Assembly (NCBI RefSeq): GCF_040412425.1
Contig: NC_089744.1
Location: 33,317,743-33,381,742 of the forward strand
Reading direction: 5' to 3'
Length of the DNA stretch: 64,000 bases
From: Macrobrachium rosenbergii
Lineage: Eukaryota > Arthropoda > Malacostraca > Decapoda > Palaemonidae
A model generated the notes under the pieces. It did not search any database. It was not told the DNA's origin and saw only the letters and a program-made list of their open reading frames with translations. This document shows, piece after piece, positions 43,340 to 56,826 of the stretch; positions within the stretch are counted from its first letter, which is position 1; every line of letters begins with the position of its first letter. A program made the translations under genes and the position numbers.

Positions 43340-44600
43340 GTAGTGTAAGAAACATTTGTGGCCAACAGTTTTAGATGTCCAAAACGCAACAGTGGAGAAC
43401 AGTTTTAGATAACAGAAGCACCTGTAGTAAAAATTTTCTAGATACACAAGCAGTTTTGGTGGTAACATTTTTACGTATCAAAGAGGCGGACAGGTAATCA
43501 GCAATTTTGAGATATCAACGAAACATCATAATATCCAATAAATAGTGGTCAATTTTTTTTTTAAATCCACGACGTGCCAGTGGCCAACAATTTTTAATGT
43601 GAAAGAGGCATCCGAAGTCAGTTAACTAGAAAGATTCTTTTTAAATATTCAGAAAACATTGGTGGTCAACAATTTTTATGTAAAGTATGGTGCTCAACTT
43701 TTTTTTAGATGGCAAGCGTAGTTAGTCAACAGTTTTTTAAGATACAATAAAAACATGTGGGGTGACTGTTTGTCAATACTAAAGAAGCATTGTTGGTTGA
43801 AATCTCCACATACCCATAAAGCACTGATGGTTCACATTTTTTGTATAAAGCATAGGGGATCAGTAGTTCCTTACATATAAGCCCCGTAGGGGGATAGTGC
43901 ATGAGGTGCACTGTAGGCATTACTTAAGGTTTCTTGCAGTGTCCCCTAGCTGCAACCCTTTTCATTCCTTTTACAGTACCTCCGTTCGTGTTCTCATACT
44001 TCCATCTTACTGTCCACCCTCGCCTAACAATTAAGTGAAACTGCGAAAAAGTTAAGTATACCTTAGTTTAACCAGACAGCTCTCCTAAGGCTGGCCCGAA
44101 GGATTAGACTTATTTTACGTGGCTAAGAACCAATTGTTACCTTGCAACGGGACCTACAGCTTATTGTGGAATCCGAACCACAATATACCGAGAAATTAAT
44201 TTCTATCACCAGAAGTAAATTCCTCTTATTTCTTCATTGGCCGGCTGGAGACTCGAACTCGGGCCCAGCAGAATGCTAACCGAGAACTAAACCGACCCGT
44301 CCAACGAGGAACTAGAGAAACCGAGATTTTCCCTCCTGTTATACCTTTCGGCCCTTTTTTACTGCAATTTCTGTTTCAGCGCTGAATGACTTCATAGGTT
44401 CCAGCGCTTGGCCTTTGGCCTATATTCTGTATTCTATCTTTAGTTAGAAGCAGCTTCGATGGTCATCATTGTTTTGGATATCCAAGAAGCATTGCTGGTG
44501 AACAGTTTTAAATACCAGAGTCAGGGATGGTAAACATTTTTTTAATATCTCAAATCAGTGGTCGGCACTTGTTAGATATCCGAGAATCTTCAGGGACTAT
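43340..44600. repeat. Diverged minisatellite (about 35-bp unit) interrupted by a SINE
   Basis: Variants of a phrase like GTGGTCAACAGTTTTTAGAT followed by ATCCAAGAAGCATTG recur about every 34-38 bp from 43340 to about 43870, and again at 44455-44600. The middle, 43870-44450, holds unrelated DNA including the second SINE copy. Confidence 0.7.
44063..44305 (-). mobile_element. tRNA-derived SINE, second copy, minus strand
   Basis: The reverse complement matches the 13515-13797 copy along its length. Shared pieces include TTACGTGGCTAAGAACCA, GGGACCTACAGCTTATTGTG and the B-box region CTCGAACTCGGGCC. The flanks AGTGAAACTGCGA and AGAGAAACCGAGA may be a decayed target duplication. The element sits between two parts of a minisatellite. 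Confidence 0.82.
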
Positions 44601-45757
44601 TTTTTTTCTAAATTTAGTTTAAACAGTCTAGTAACAGTTTGGTCGTGATTGTAATGTTATTGCGTTACTTGACAGTTAAGGTGTTGGAGCTTGTACAGTT
44701 TAACAGCAATTCTGCATGCAAGGTTTACTGATGACACTGGATGGATCCTGTGGTTCGGTAGGTTTCTCAAGATACGTGTCGGGCTACGTCATTATGTGAT
44801 ATATTTTTCATTTTTTATGATTCAACTTCAACTTATAATTCGAATGGCATAAATGAACAAATGGCTGAAAAGTTGTCTTGTAAGAAGTGATTTATCCATG
44901 AAGTACGGAGAGTTGTGATCTTTCCTTGAAATATGGAAAGTTATCCATGTCATCTACCTTCAGTCTTGCTTGCCACAATATTTGCTAGATGCTGCCTGTT
45001 TTGCTAGAAAGAAACTTACATATATAAAGCTAAACACCTTTTTATTTAACACGTCGATGGCATCCTTCCTTACCTGTCACTCCGGATTGCCGCCAGGAGC
45101 TAGCCAGGGTTTTTGTCCTCCTCCGAGACAGGCAGTACTGGTTTGGCCCAGACTGTGGCCAAATTTGGCAAAAATGATTCTCTGGATCACTACCACCTCT
45201 GCAGACCTCCAGTCCGGCACCGGGGATGTTGATCTCTTTAGGATGGTGTTTGGCCTCGTGCATAAGTTACCGATCCTCTCCTGTCTGTACACAAGGTTCT
45301 TTGGAATTCGTAGGAAGTTGGGCGGCTGTGCAATATTTCATTTCTTCCTGTAACCATTCAAGGCCTTGAATTTGTTTGTCTTGTGTTAGCAGTCAACAGT
45401 TTAGACTTGTTTACTGACTTGAGGTTTATTTTTTTTTATGTCAACATGAGCTTAAAATATTTTTTCTTACGTACAAAATAAAGGTTGTCAGGTCTCATCA
45501 GTCTTGAAAAGTGCCTTAGATTAACATCATTGGATGTGGTTATTTTTTTAATAATCAGTCTAGTATTGGTTCAGCAATGACGCATTGCCCAACCTTCGGC
45601 GGTATTCACATTAGCATGTTGTGAAAGAAGATACGAGTATTATGAAGATGAAGATCGGGAATCGGTAGGGCCGTCATAGTTCTCGAACAACTGTAAATCA
45701 CACACCCTTTCCCCTCCTCTTCCACTTCCCTTCCATTTGCTGCTAGATTAGTTATGC

Positions 45758-45761
<4 letters not shown>
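44601..45761. other. Intron-like stretch with an unassigned GC-richer block
   Basis: The block at about 45060-45310 is more GC-rich and open on both strands, which suggests a piece of an older element, but no motif identifies it. The rest is featureless. Confidence 0.35.

Positions 45762-45800
<39 letters not shown>
45762..45800. repeat. (CT)n microsatellite
   Basis: About 39 bp of CT. Confidence 0.97.
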
Positions 45801-45803
<3 letters not shown>

Positions 45804-48800
45804 ACTGTGATGAATATAAGACTTTTTTTTCGTGTCTTGCCTTATCGTAAATCATCTTTCGGTATTGAAAAGGTGGGCTAGGTCGTAAAACTTCATTCAA
45901 TCCCCTTGCTTAAATCTACCGGTTGGGCAAGGAAAATTGTAGTACGAGGAGATGCGACATACGTTGCGCCCAATGAGGCGATAGCCAGCGTTTTTCCTAA
46001 GGTTTCTTCTTGGAAGGGGTAAATAGTACTTGAGACCGCTGGCTTTCGTTGTTGTTTGTGGAAAAGCCAGGTTGAAGGTTATGTTGGGCAGATGAATGAA
46101 AAGACAAGTGCATTGTCGTTAGGACTGCAAGATAATAGTCTGATCGGGGAAGCAAAGGGAATATTGTGTTAGAAGATAAAAGTAGAGTATATATGAACAT
46201 GATTTAAAGATAACTAGTGAATTATTTGTGTTTAAACTTGGAACATATAGTTTCTCATCGAGAATCTGAAAAGCACTTATTGTCAAACATGCAAACAAAA
46301 GTTTGCAAGTTTTTTAAAGGTAATGTTATGTATTTTGTATAAAATTGAGTGTCAGTGTTCGAATTAGCAGAATAGTGTCCAGTACCTTTATTTAAGTGCG
46401 TTCTAACATAGTAAGTCTGTAGACTAAAGAAGGCCGATTCAACTATTTAGTTTCCTTGAGATATAGTCCCTGTGAAAAAGAAGACCTTTAAAGTAGTTAT
46501 ATTAATAAGTTAACATTGACGTACATGAAGACTATTCTTAATTTTCCCCGAGTTCCAGTGTAGATACCCGAAGTGCAAATAGTAGATTTGAGTCAAGACA
46601 TCAATCTTTTATGTGGCTTAGCAAAGAGGCAACGGATCTAAGTTCTTAAGTTTAGAAGATATCAGCAGCCGGAATTTTAACAATGGATGTGCTTCGGTTT
46701 TGACGGCTGTACCGCAGTTTTATGGCCTTCATTGTCCAATTGAAGCTCAAATTTTGTAGTATAAAATAAAAAAAGTTCAGCATCGCAACTGTGATCATTT
46801 TTAAGTATAATTCTAAACGTACTGGTTTTCAATGAAATACTGACGCCAGTCAGTACATGAGAATTTTGACTCCACTGTGTTTTAGCTTTATAATGGTGAC
46901 GGGACATTTCACGGATTCGAAAGGCCAGCCTATGAGGTTTTTTCTCCTTACACTTCAACCATACATTATTTACTAATGCGTGGTTACATTTTTCATTATA
47001 TTGAGACTGCTTTGAAAGTGCCTTGACTGTAATTATGTGAAAATAGACTATTGGGGAACCAAATGCTGTATCGGAGCTAGCGTCCTGTTACTGCTTTGTT
47101 TGTCATTCAGATATTTTAATTCATTTAAAATGAAGACATGACAACTCTCAATCAATTGGTCGACTCGTCATTTTGTTGAGCTAGTTTGTAAGTTAAGAAG
47201 GTGCTTCTCTAAGGAAAATGTGAAAAAAAAGCGTAATGCATGGAATGTAGTTTTGAGATTTGGGCAAAGGGGTGGACACAAAACTATAAGGAAGTGCCAG
47301 AGGGGCATCAGTCAGCAACACGTATCGTGTTGTGCCAAATAAGTAAGTGATGGGCAACGCCCCCGTGCGACGCCCATGATAACCACCGCCCTTTTTGTTG
47401 TTCCTGCTGGCTGATCTGATTTGGCCAGGTCTAATCAAAGGGTCCTCATAGCAAAAGGGCAAACTAGTTTTGAACTTGAAAATGGGAGATTATTTTACAT
47501 GTGACGTATGTAATAACTTTCCAATAACTCAGAATGACCTTAGTTGAAGTAACCTTTTACTATTAATTTTTACGTTAATGAACAGGCCATAGCCTCTTAA
47601 TAAGGAAATTACGACGATGTATCAACATCACATTTTATATGCAAAAATTGCTTGTTGCATAGAAAAATAAGGGTGCGCAGCCTCAAAAATGCAAGTGTAT
47701 GCATTAGGCAGAGAGCAAGTAGCCTTGAAGTGTCTTCCACGGTACAAGTGAAAGGCAAATCGTGACCCAATGTACTCGTTTGGGGCGTTATGTACCCGTC
47801 GAACTTTAAATCCATTAACCTAATTGTTTCAGTTTATTTGGCGCAGACTTCAATTTTTTAAGACCCCATATTACTCACGTGCATCTTACTTGAATTATTC
47901 TTTGATGTGGTTAACTGTGTTGTAACGTGAGTTCGGTATCAAATATCGTTTGCTGATGTAAAATGGTACGAGCTTGTGTAATTTTTATAACTGTGTTGCT
48001 GTTTTCAATACTAAACTAATCAGCTGCCTGTATGTTAGTATATTACAGCTGGTAATGTTTTCTTGAAACTAAACCTGTGTAGGGAGAAAAGAGACGCTGA
48101 CATGCAAGTGTATTGTACTTAATCTACGGTAAGAATTGAGCGGTCACGAATAGGTGTGATCTTTTAGCCTGTAAAGAAAAGAATGCTTCAACTAAGGATA
48201 CTGCTGCGTTGTTGCGAAATAAGATGTTAACAAACAAACAACTGAGGGGGGAAGAATCAGGTCGAGGCATCATGAGAAGGCCTCTGTTCTCGCCAGAAGT
48301 ACCTAAAGATAAAGGCCCTAGAGAGGGTGGAGTTCAGATAATGGGCGGCGGTTGGTTGATGGTTTAGGTGTGGTTTAAGAGACTTCTCAGTTTGAGGTAT
48401 TTCCTCCCCGGAGTAATGTCAAGCAACCTTGTTCAGGATGGCCATGTTATCGATTTAACCTTCAGTCAAAAGTTCCGAGTACCTGGAGGGTACTGTTGTC
48501 AGTAACAAACGTGTAAATTTGCATTCACTTTAGCTTACGGAATGTTGAGTAATTTCAAATAAACGAGGCCTAAAGTCCACTTATTCGGGAAGAGATCTTG
48601 AATAGATATCGGTTTTTCAAACCCTTGTAAAAAGAATTGAAGAGCAGACTTCGAACCTGGAAAGTGATAAATCAAATAGGCCATATTGCACCCCTAACGC
48701 CTAATTACTCCATTATGATGATTTTAATAAATTTATTCTTTAAGTGTATTTACGGTGATTCTGCGAAAGAGAGATTTAGGCCTAAAGGTCTCGAAATTTT

Positions 48801-49160
48801 TGAAACCCTAAGTGTTTACCAGCTGTGGTGAGAGGGCTAAAGGAATAGGCGAGTTCAGATGACATGACATCAACTCGGACCTTTCACCAAGAAATGACCT
48901 TGCTTCCATAACCAAGTGCAATTTTTACATGACTAAGCGTATTTTAAATGCTACCTGTGATAACCGATTGCAATCTCTCTTTGGTATCCAAGATGAGTCA
49001 TCAGAGAATTATAGTGTTATTAGCCTCACAAAGTATTTTAGATGAACCATTGCTTATGTTTTGGGTGATTCCTTTTTTATGTAATCCGTAAAGTATCTGA
49101 TCATAAGGTAATCTTCAGTCGGTGCTGCTATAGTATATCTACCATCCATTTTCTACATTT
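45801..49160. other. Intron-like stretch, no recognised feature
   Basis: Frames of 60-95 codons here lack motifs, codon bias or splice context. No RNA gene was seen. Confidence 0.4.
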
Positions 49161-49240
49161 GACCCCTCAAAGGCAAGTACTAAACACAGCGAAACAGTGT
49201 AGGCGAGTCACCGTTTCGCCGTGTTTAGTACTAGCCCCTG
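49161..49240. repeat. Short relative of the 16.9-17.5 kb foldback element
   Basis: GTACTAAACACAGCGAAAC and its inverted partner GTTTCGCCGTGTTTAGTAC flank GTGTAGGCGAGTCACC, matching the ends of the larger element (CATTGTAGATGAATCAC). It is an isolated inverted pair without tandem units. Confidence 0.8.
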
Positions 49241-49457
49241 GACAAATAGTTTTGTATATACTGTATATAGTTTGAGGGAGTAATTGCCATAGGCGTTAAT
49301 TGGGTTGTTTGGTAGAGAGCATCCTAATTTTTGGTATGTCGCGAATAGCTCGGCAGATATTCTATAGTAGCACCCTTCTGGCTATCTGGTAAATTTTTTC
49401 AAATTTTTAAACGTATTAAATTGGCCATGGGTGGTTTAATCAATATTAGACTTTAGA

Positions 49458-49459
<2 letters not shown>

Positions 49460-49514
<55 letters not shown>
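49460..49514. repeat. (CT)n microsatellite
   Basis: About 55 bp of CT. Confidence 0.97.
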
Positions 49515-49515
<1 letters not shown>

Positions 49516-51252
49516 AACCGAGTAGATCAGTTCGATCCTGAGACGAAGGAAGCTTGATCTGATTAGTTGTTAATAGACAGGGTGGCAGCAATATGGAGAG
49601 AGAGGAAAAAAAATAGCTGACGTGAGTGGTCAGTGCTCCTCATACAATCAAGTAAGGAAAACAGCGTCCCCGATGAGGAATCTTCCCACCTTTTAGATTC
49701 ACTTAAGTTCGTAAAATGAGTTTCAGTAAAAGAATTCTGAGCACATTACCGACTTACAAGTGAAATTTCGTCTATTTGCTTTTTCATAAGAAATGCAATG
49801 TATGTGGTATTCAGTGCAGAACGAAGCTGAATTTGTTCGCTGTTTGTTCATTGACCTCGCTATTGAGTACTTTGTGACTCACTTGGCTGTGTGAATAATT
49901 CATGCTCCTGCCACGAATATGTTCGTCACTTATGCTTGAGAGTCATTTCTTTCGTAGCACGCATATGGTATCTGTTACTTATTTTGAATATTATGCATCT
50001 GTAGGGTAGCTGATTCAAGAAGGGTGGATGTTGTAAGAGCGCTCAAGTGAGGCCTTATAGAATCATAAGTGTAAAAGATAGGAATATATTGCTTTTCATT
50101 TATATTGATATCACTTACAAGATTACTTCTTGTAGGACGTTAGGGTTAACATTTGTCGAACAGGTGCTAAATGGAGGTTAAATCAGCACAGCCTTCGAAG
50201 AATGAATGGCTTATCACGTAGAAAGGTGTACTTTGGTTTTCCAGTTTTCTCTGGGTTCGTCAAAAGAAAATCGAAAAATCCGCTATGAAATGTGTGATAT
50301 TTTAAGGAACTGCTTGTATGTTGTTGCTGTGGGTTAATATAAATTATTTTGAGTAAATCCTCCAGATAGAAAGTAGGACTGAAAGCACTGTTGTGCGACT
50401 AGGCAGCTGTGAAAATGTCACTTGTGAGCCACGGGGTGACATTAATACGTTGAAGCAATATAGCGAAGATTGTAACAAAACATTACGAAGTTGGGAAACT
50501 GCATTAGCTAACTGTGGATTGCTTCATACAGGGAATAATAAGCATTAATGAAAATTTGATTTGGGTATGTTAAATTTACGTGATTCTTAGTAACGCAAAT
50601 AGAAAGTAAGAATTGGCTCATACCGGAAGGGCTAGGTGAAAGTTCCTAAGCTTGTGAAAAAACTGGGTAACTCAGAGGACGAAAGGTGTCGAATAATAAA
50701 ACTGAAGAGAATAAAGCATTCCACCAAAAAAGGGTACCTGGTGGTGAACTTGGGCGAGGTTCAGCTAGATCTCGATGAGCGACGTTCGCTGTTATTGATT
50801 CTCGAAGTGGACGAAGAGACAAAACCAGTTTATCCATAAGTCACTACTTGAAAATGTCAGCGCTCGTACCATGTAGTTCTGGATCGGTAGGGTCGAACAA
50901 CAAAGATGATTAGTAGCTACAGCAGAGTCATTTATCAGAAAACTTAATAGGCTCAAGTTGATTTTTAAGCAGGCCTAATAGGTTTTGTAGATTCATTAAG
51001 ACTGAGCTTGTGTTACTTTTGATTAAGGTTTACAGTAGTTAGTCGACTGAACCGCTTTTGTAAAAATGAAAAATGCTCGTTGAGTTTTTGTGATAAAACT
51101 TGCAATAGGAATTGCATTCGAACACATTAATAACTTGAAATAATATTTCGTGACTTTGTATCTCGGTGAATAGCTGCAGTGTAAGCTCTGTTGATTTTGA
51201 AGTGTTTGATTTCGTACATTTCTTTTTATTTTATTTGAAAACTAATAGAAAC

Positions 51253-51255
<3 letters not shown>
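49515..51255. other. Intron-like stretch, no recognised feature
   Basis: The small frame near 50636-50839 is open on both strands but has no splice context or recognisable domain. Confidence 0.4.

Positions 51256-51304
<49 letters not shown>
51256..51304. repeat. (CT)n microsatellite
   Basis: About 49 bp of CT. Confidence 0.97.
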
Positions 51305-51309
<5 letters not shown>

Positions 51310-52028
51310 TTTCACATGTGTATCCTAATTTTTACCCCAACATAACGGTAAAAGAATTTAAATAGAAACTCGTCAGCTCTAGGTGCTGGAATAGACTAGC
51401 TTCTTTTACGCGTTAAAAATTCTAGTTTTCAGAATGAATAGTTTTCGAGGGCGAATAAACCATCATATTAAGTGAACCTTGACAGTTTTATTTCTTTGAC
51501 CTAAACTACGGGGGGTGTGTGATATGCAAGCTGTTTTGCAGTCATTGTAGCATTGGCAAGTTTTTCAGTCCAGCAAGAGTTAATATAACATAAACTTAAT
51601 TGGTGTATTTTTTTATTGATTCTGATTTATTAAGTTGTTCATAACCCCTTTTACCCATATGTCAGGTGAATGAACTCCCCGTCACAGAGACGTAGTAAGT
51701 GACGTGAAGTAGGGTTTGTTAATAATGGTGATATACGTTACTAAGGCAGTACGTCAGTGGCTTTGCCACCTCCGCTCCTCCCCTTCCCTGGTCACTGCCC
51801 CACGCTACACTGGTTCTGGTGTCTTCACTTGTTTGGGTTCTCTCCACCATTTTTAGCCGGACTTGCATTTTGAGTAACCTTAACACATGATGGTTTAACA
51901 TAGCCGCTGTATGTATAGAAGTATGTGCCTGAAAACTCTAAAAAAGTAAGGAGTTTTCGACTTCACTTAAGACCTTCTAAATTGTAGTTAATACACGGAC
52001 AGGTGCTAAAGTAGCCTAAACATAAATG

Positions 52029-52054
52029 CAAAAAAAAAAAAAAAAAAAAAAAAA
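52029..52054. repeat. Poly-A run
   Basis: About 26 A residues. No retroposon could be recognised upstream. Confidence 0.95.
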
Positions 52055-53529
52055 CAATAGGTTTTCGTAACCTGATTTAGGCAACGTCAGGGGAAGTTGT
52101 CCTGTGTCACCTACCTCTGGTATCCTCGAAGCAATCATGAAAGAGCAGTAATCGGAAAATACCATGAGGCAGTACAATATCGTGTGTTGACTACAGTTGG
52201 TAGATGTTGGGAATTTAGTCTACAATTTAAAATTGGCTGGTTTTTTCTCGAGGTCTATTGATGTTTGCGCGAAATTCTGCATATATTAAAAGGTTATGCA
52301 GTCTCTTCTGTACATTTTAAAAACTGATATAGTCTACTTAAAGTGAAACATTCGAACCTGTGTAGGCAAGTTACAAAGGAGAAACCTGAATAATTGGTTT
52401 GCGTGTCAAGTTTTGTAAGGTAAATCTATACTGTCGCCGAAGTTTCGTCGTACAGACTGCTTAGTTTTGCTTGGAATACTGTATTAGTTTTCCTCCCACA
52501 AAGTATTGGCATCGATACACTTTGTATCAACCTTATTTTTCCACACCTAATCTTTTGCATGTAATTTGCTACCAGTTGATTAATATGAAATTTAGGCCTA
52601 CACAAACTTGGGCACTTTCAGCCATTCAGTGCTGAAGACACTGAAAAGAGCCATTCAGCCCTGAAGACACTGAAAAGAGGAGTCGGAGAGCAAGATAGAA
52701 ATCCAGAAAATAAGGGAGATGAGGTTTAAGGGTCTAAAGGTGGAACTAGGAGAAAATCCCATACTTGTACGAAGAAGTAATAGCTTGAACAGCAAGATAA
52801 AACAAAATAAGAATGGGACTGATGGCACTCGGGAAACACCCTTTATAGTAATGCCTACTGTGCACCACATGAGGTTCACTGACGGCTCTGTCAACCTACA
52901 TTGAACTGCCAGTTGTTAACTTGCCTGTTGGCCTTTCAAGCTGGTTTGGTGTTTGTTGCAAGCGAAGTTGAGTACGTTTACGTGAGAGTGTAACAGGTAG
53001 TAATCAAGTTTTAAACATGTTTATTTAATCCCGACAATGTGTAATGTGTAAAAGCGTTTGTAGCTAAAGCGTCATTGAGATATCGAAGTTAGTGCGAACT
53101 CTTCGATATTAAGACTTCAAAGATTTTCTGATGGAAAAATTAAGGTCTTACCAATTTAGGGAAGGAGGGCAAAAAAGTATATATGATGTTAATTTTAATG
53201 TTTCAACGTATTGCGGATATAGGGACAAGTTCTGCTTAGCTCGAAGTGTGCCATGTTGCAGGAAAGTATGGTCGCCTTGAATTTAAATACAGTATTAGTG
53301 TCACGTGCTTGGTGCAGATTTCGTTTTCCGTGACCTAGTGGAAGGTGACCGGATTAGAATATTTACTCAGTATTTTACAAGTGAAACCCATGTCAGTGAA
53401 TAAAAATTAGTGGAAAATTACTCTAGATTAAGATTTAAATAGAACTCTAGCCAACACCCGTATATTTGCAGCTTGAGATGCTTATTCTCAGCAGTTGCAG
53501 TGGGTGGATGCTGCTCTTTTTCTTGGGAT
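52055..53529. other. Intron-like stretch, no recognised feature
   Basis: A local direct repeat of CAGCCATTCAG or GCCATTCAGC with CTGAAGACACTGAAAAGAG occurs at about 52618-52678. No gene was seen. Confidence 0.4.
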
Positions 53530-53567
53530 GCATCTCTCTCTCTCTCTCTCTCTCTAAAAAAAAAAAT
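53530..53567. repeat. Short (CT)n and A-rich tract
   Basis: CT run followed by about ten A. Confidence 0.95.
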
Positions 53568-54548
53568 ATAATGGCTTTCTTTTAAGATGTCTCGTGGACG
53601 CACGCCTTTTACAACACTAGCATCGCCATCCTTACGAAACGTAATGAAATGTTGCTGCCGTACGCATAAAACCAACTTACTTTGAAATAAACATTTTCCT
53701 CTGCTTAGCCCACTTATTCTAGTAACCCCATGAGTCAAAACGTGAGACCCGCTTACCCTACCACGGACCCCGGAACTGGAGTGGTGCGTCTGGGCAATCA
53801 ATACTACAACTCTGCTTGAAAGAGAGGCAACGTTAGCTGTGGGTGTACCTGCTCGTCTGTTGCTTTAATGCTGATGGGTCTACTTGAAAAGGTTTTCATC
53901 ATGTTTATTGTGTTTACTAAGCTCTAGGCTTCTGGGTTGGATACTGAAGCCTAAGTTGGTTGTTTATTAACACAAATGTGGTTACATAGGTCCCCTGTCG
54001 ATTTGTTGGTCCTGGTAGCCTGAGCAACAGTTGTAATGACAAAAACGAATGTGGTGTCATGTACAGACATGACTTGCTACATGTACTGTGGCAAAGTCAG
54101 TCGCAAAATTATTTCTCGTGTATTGACTAATAACAGCTATGATTTAATTATAATTCTAGTTTTCATCGCCTCGTAACGGAAATTTCCATAAATTCTCAAA
54201 ATGTATTAGAATATAAATAAAACATTATAAGTCCTTTTTGAAACTGAAGCACTGAAATGCCCAGTTACGTTGATGTGTGCATTTTGAAACATTTTCCAAG
54301 CCGTCATGCCGCTAGTGGAACTGTCATCTTTAAGAATGTCGGTGATCAATTAAAACTTTTCCATCCGTGCATGTTAATACCGATGGTGGTTTACACCTTG
54401 CCAATTGTTTATTAAGTCTGCTTGTATTGGACATGTGCTAGGTGTCATATTTCCATTCTTATCCGAATCTTTCCGAGATTGCTGCATTGCCGTATTGACT
54501 GGCTTCCATTGTCTGGCATTGCTCCTTCAGTGGAACTGTCATGGAGCA

Positions 54549-54551
<3 letters not shown>

Positions 54552-54634
<83 letters not shown>
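54552..54634. repeat. (CT)n microsatellite, longest in the window
   Basis: About 83 bp of uninterrupted CT. Leu-Ser frames here are artefacts. Confidence 0.97.
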
Positions 54635-54637
<3 letters not shown>

Positions 54638-56775
54638 TGCAGGTGGCTGAAAGTAGTTATAATTGAAAGTAAATTGCAGATATTGTTGTAGATATGCTTT
54701 GCGATAAATATATTACGAATGTTAAGAGTCGTTAGATAGAATACGTGCTCCTCACGTAGTATTAATCATGATTCCAACAGTTGTGCTCTAAGTATATAAA
54801 CTTAATGAAGAAGGCCCTGCAATAATAATGATTATAAACCACTTGGTACCCATGGTGCACCACCGATGAGGAATCCTTTAATGCAGCTCGAGAGAAAGCT
54901 GGCAAGTTCCCTCACTACTTGCGATGCCCTTGACCAGTCCCCATTACCAAATCGGTCAGCCCTTCCTTTTTAGGGGAGCGAGGATGTGGCGAAGATTTGG
55001 CATCAAAGGTGTCTTTGAACCTTTTGAAGCATGTGATTTTAATTTAATTTTTTTATATGGGTGATTTGCGTTTTATGTAAACGGCAAACATCTAAGCGAA
55101 TTTTTAATATATCGATTTTATTGGACTTAGTGGATACTTGCTTTTGTCTATATGCAGCACAAGTTCTAGCCGTACTTGGGAAACGTAATTTTAATAGAAG
55201 TTTCTTCACAGCTGTTCGATCCAATTTTACAAGTATATACAACGAACGGTGAAAGCTATTGTTTGAGCGCTTTTCTAAATTGGCATTTTTGTTGTTCAGT
55301 GGTCTTAATTTGAATTTTACAATCAAATTGTGGATCAAAGGCAGTAGCTAGGTTAACTTTCTTGGTCAATAAGTAGAAGCTTTCAAGAATTAAGTTCCTT
55401 AAAGGGGGAGTTACAAATTCCAAGATCTAGAAACTACAGTAATCTAGTGAAAACAAACAGTTCATTTGATGATATACAATAGAAGAGTAATTATGGATAT
55501 GGTTATTTGCTTTTGAGAAAACTGAAACTTGAATTTAATGATGAATTAACGACATATTTTCATAATTAAACATTGACAAGGGTCAGTAAGCATGGTGATT
55601 TTTCAAAGTAAAAGCCTAAGGCAGATAGAATCTGAAAGAATGAGTACAGCATGTTTGTATGCTATTAAAGATAGAATTTGGTTTTCCAACATCAGTGGTG
55701 GCCTAATTTATACACGAGTTGCTTGATTGCAGGGGCTGTCTATACCTTTGTTGCCTTAGAACGGACAATTTGTTCCATGTTTGTAAAATTTTTTAGTATT
55801 AAAGCAAAAGTTCGGAGTATTTCCTAGGGTAATTATAACAAGTTGAGGAAAAAGTATGCGATTCTTATAGTATTCCTTGCAAATTTGCCCGTTTTCTGTC
55901 AGTAAGGATTGTAGAAAATGTATTTGATTAGAGCGGGGCTAACTATCATGTTGACAAAACTTCCAAAGATAAATTATTGGTTGTACAAAGATAATTTACT
56001 GGGTGTACACTATTATTAAGCCTTCTCATCAGCTTCTCTGTTATTGTGAAAATGTTATTCAGTGAGCTTAAAAATTGATTATCATTTGAAGATGTCGTCC
56101 AAAAGATAGGTTAAAGTTTTCATCTTTAACCTTTCTCAGGTGATTATTGAATCTGCATCTTTGAATCATCCCAACCAGTTTTGGAGACCTTCATTTCATC
56201 GTGACATTTTTCTTTTTCCTCGTATTTGAGTTTATCGTGATGAGTATCTTGACAGAGTAGACGCTTTCTCAGGCAAATGACAGTATTTTAACCTGCTTTT
56301 TAAGTCATACTAGGGCATACTAGTTTTTCAATCTTGTAAATTTTATTTGATGCAGCTTTTTCTTAGAATTTTGTGGCAGCTTACAGCTCTCTGTCGGCAG
56401 ATTCCATGTGACCCTCCTTTTACAGCTTTCTAGACTCCATATATTTAGTGATTCTCTTGTATGTTATTCTTCAGATTTTTAGCAATTGATTTAAGAACTA
56501 AATTATCATTTTTATTTGTGTGCATTTTTCATTTTGGAGTTACATTCGCTAGGTTGTTTTAAATATCAGTGAAGAATGTGAGTTCCTTCCATCCCCTGAT
56601 TTTAATCATCACTTTTGAAAGATTGCAGCCATCTCAGGGTTTTCATTCCTTGCATCAAAAGAGGATGAAGTTGCCTATACTTCTATCTTGAATCACTAAG
56701 AAACCGTACCCAATGTTATCAGTTTGGTAACCCTTGGCTTAAACGTCTTGTAGGATACGTTCTCCATTTATTGTC
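54635..56775. other. Intron-like stretch, no recognised feature
   Basis: No gene, RNA or named repeat was seen. Confidence 0.4.
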
Positions 56776-56826
56776 CCACAAACCAAGGTCTAGAGAATAC
56801 AGTATTCTCTAGACCTTGCCACAAAC
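56776..56826. mobile_element. 35-bp perfect palindrome flanked by 8-bp direct repeats
   Basis: CAAGGTCTAGAGAATA (56784-56799), loop CAG, and its exact reverse complement (56803-56818) lie between identical CCACAAAC octamers (56776-56783 and 56819-56826). An 8-bp duplication plus termini starting CAAGG fits a hAT-type insertion reduced to its two terminal inverted repeats. Confidence 0.75.

Noticed and set aside
45042..45353. Possible gene in a GC-richer block open on both strands
   Set aside because: No recognisable domain or splice partner; may be old transposon DNA but cannot be named.
50636..50839. 67-residue charged frame
   Set aside because: Opposite strand is equally open, with no exon signals at either end; likely chance.
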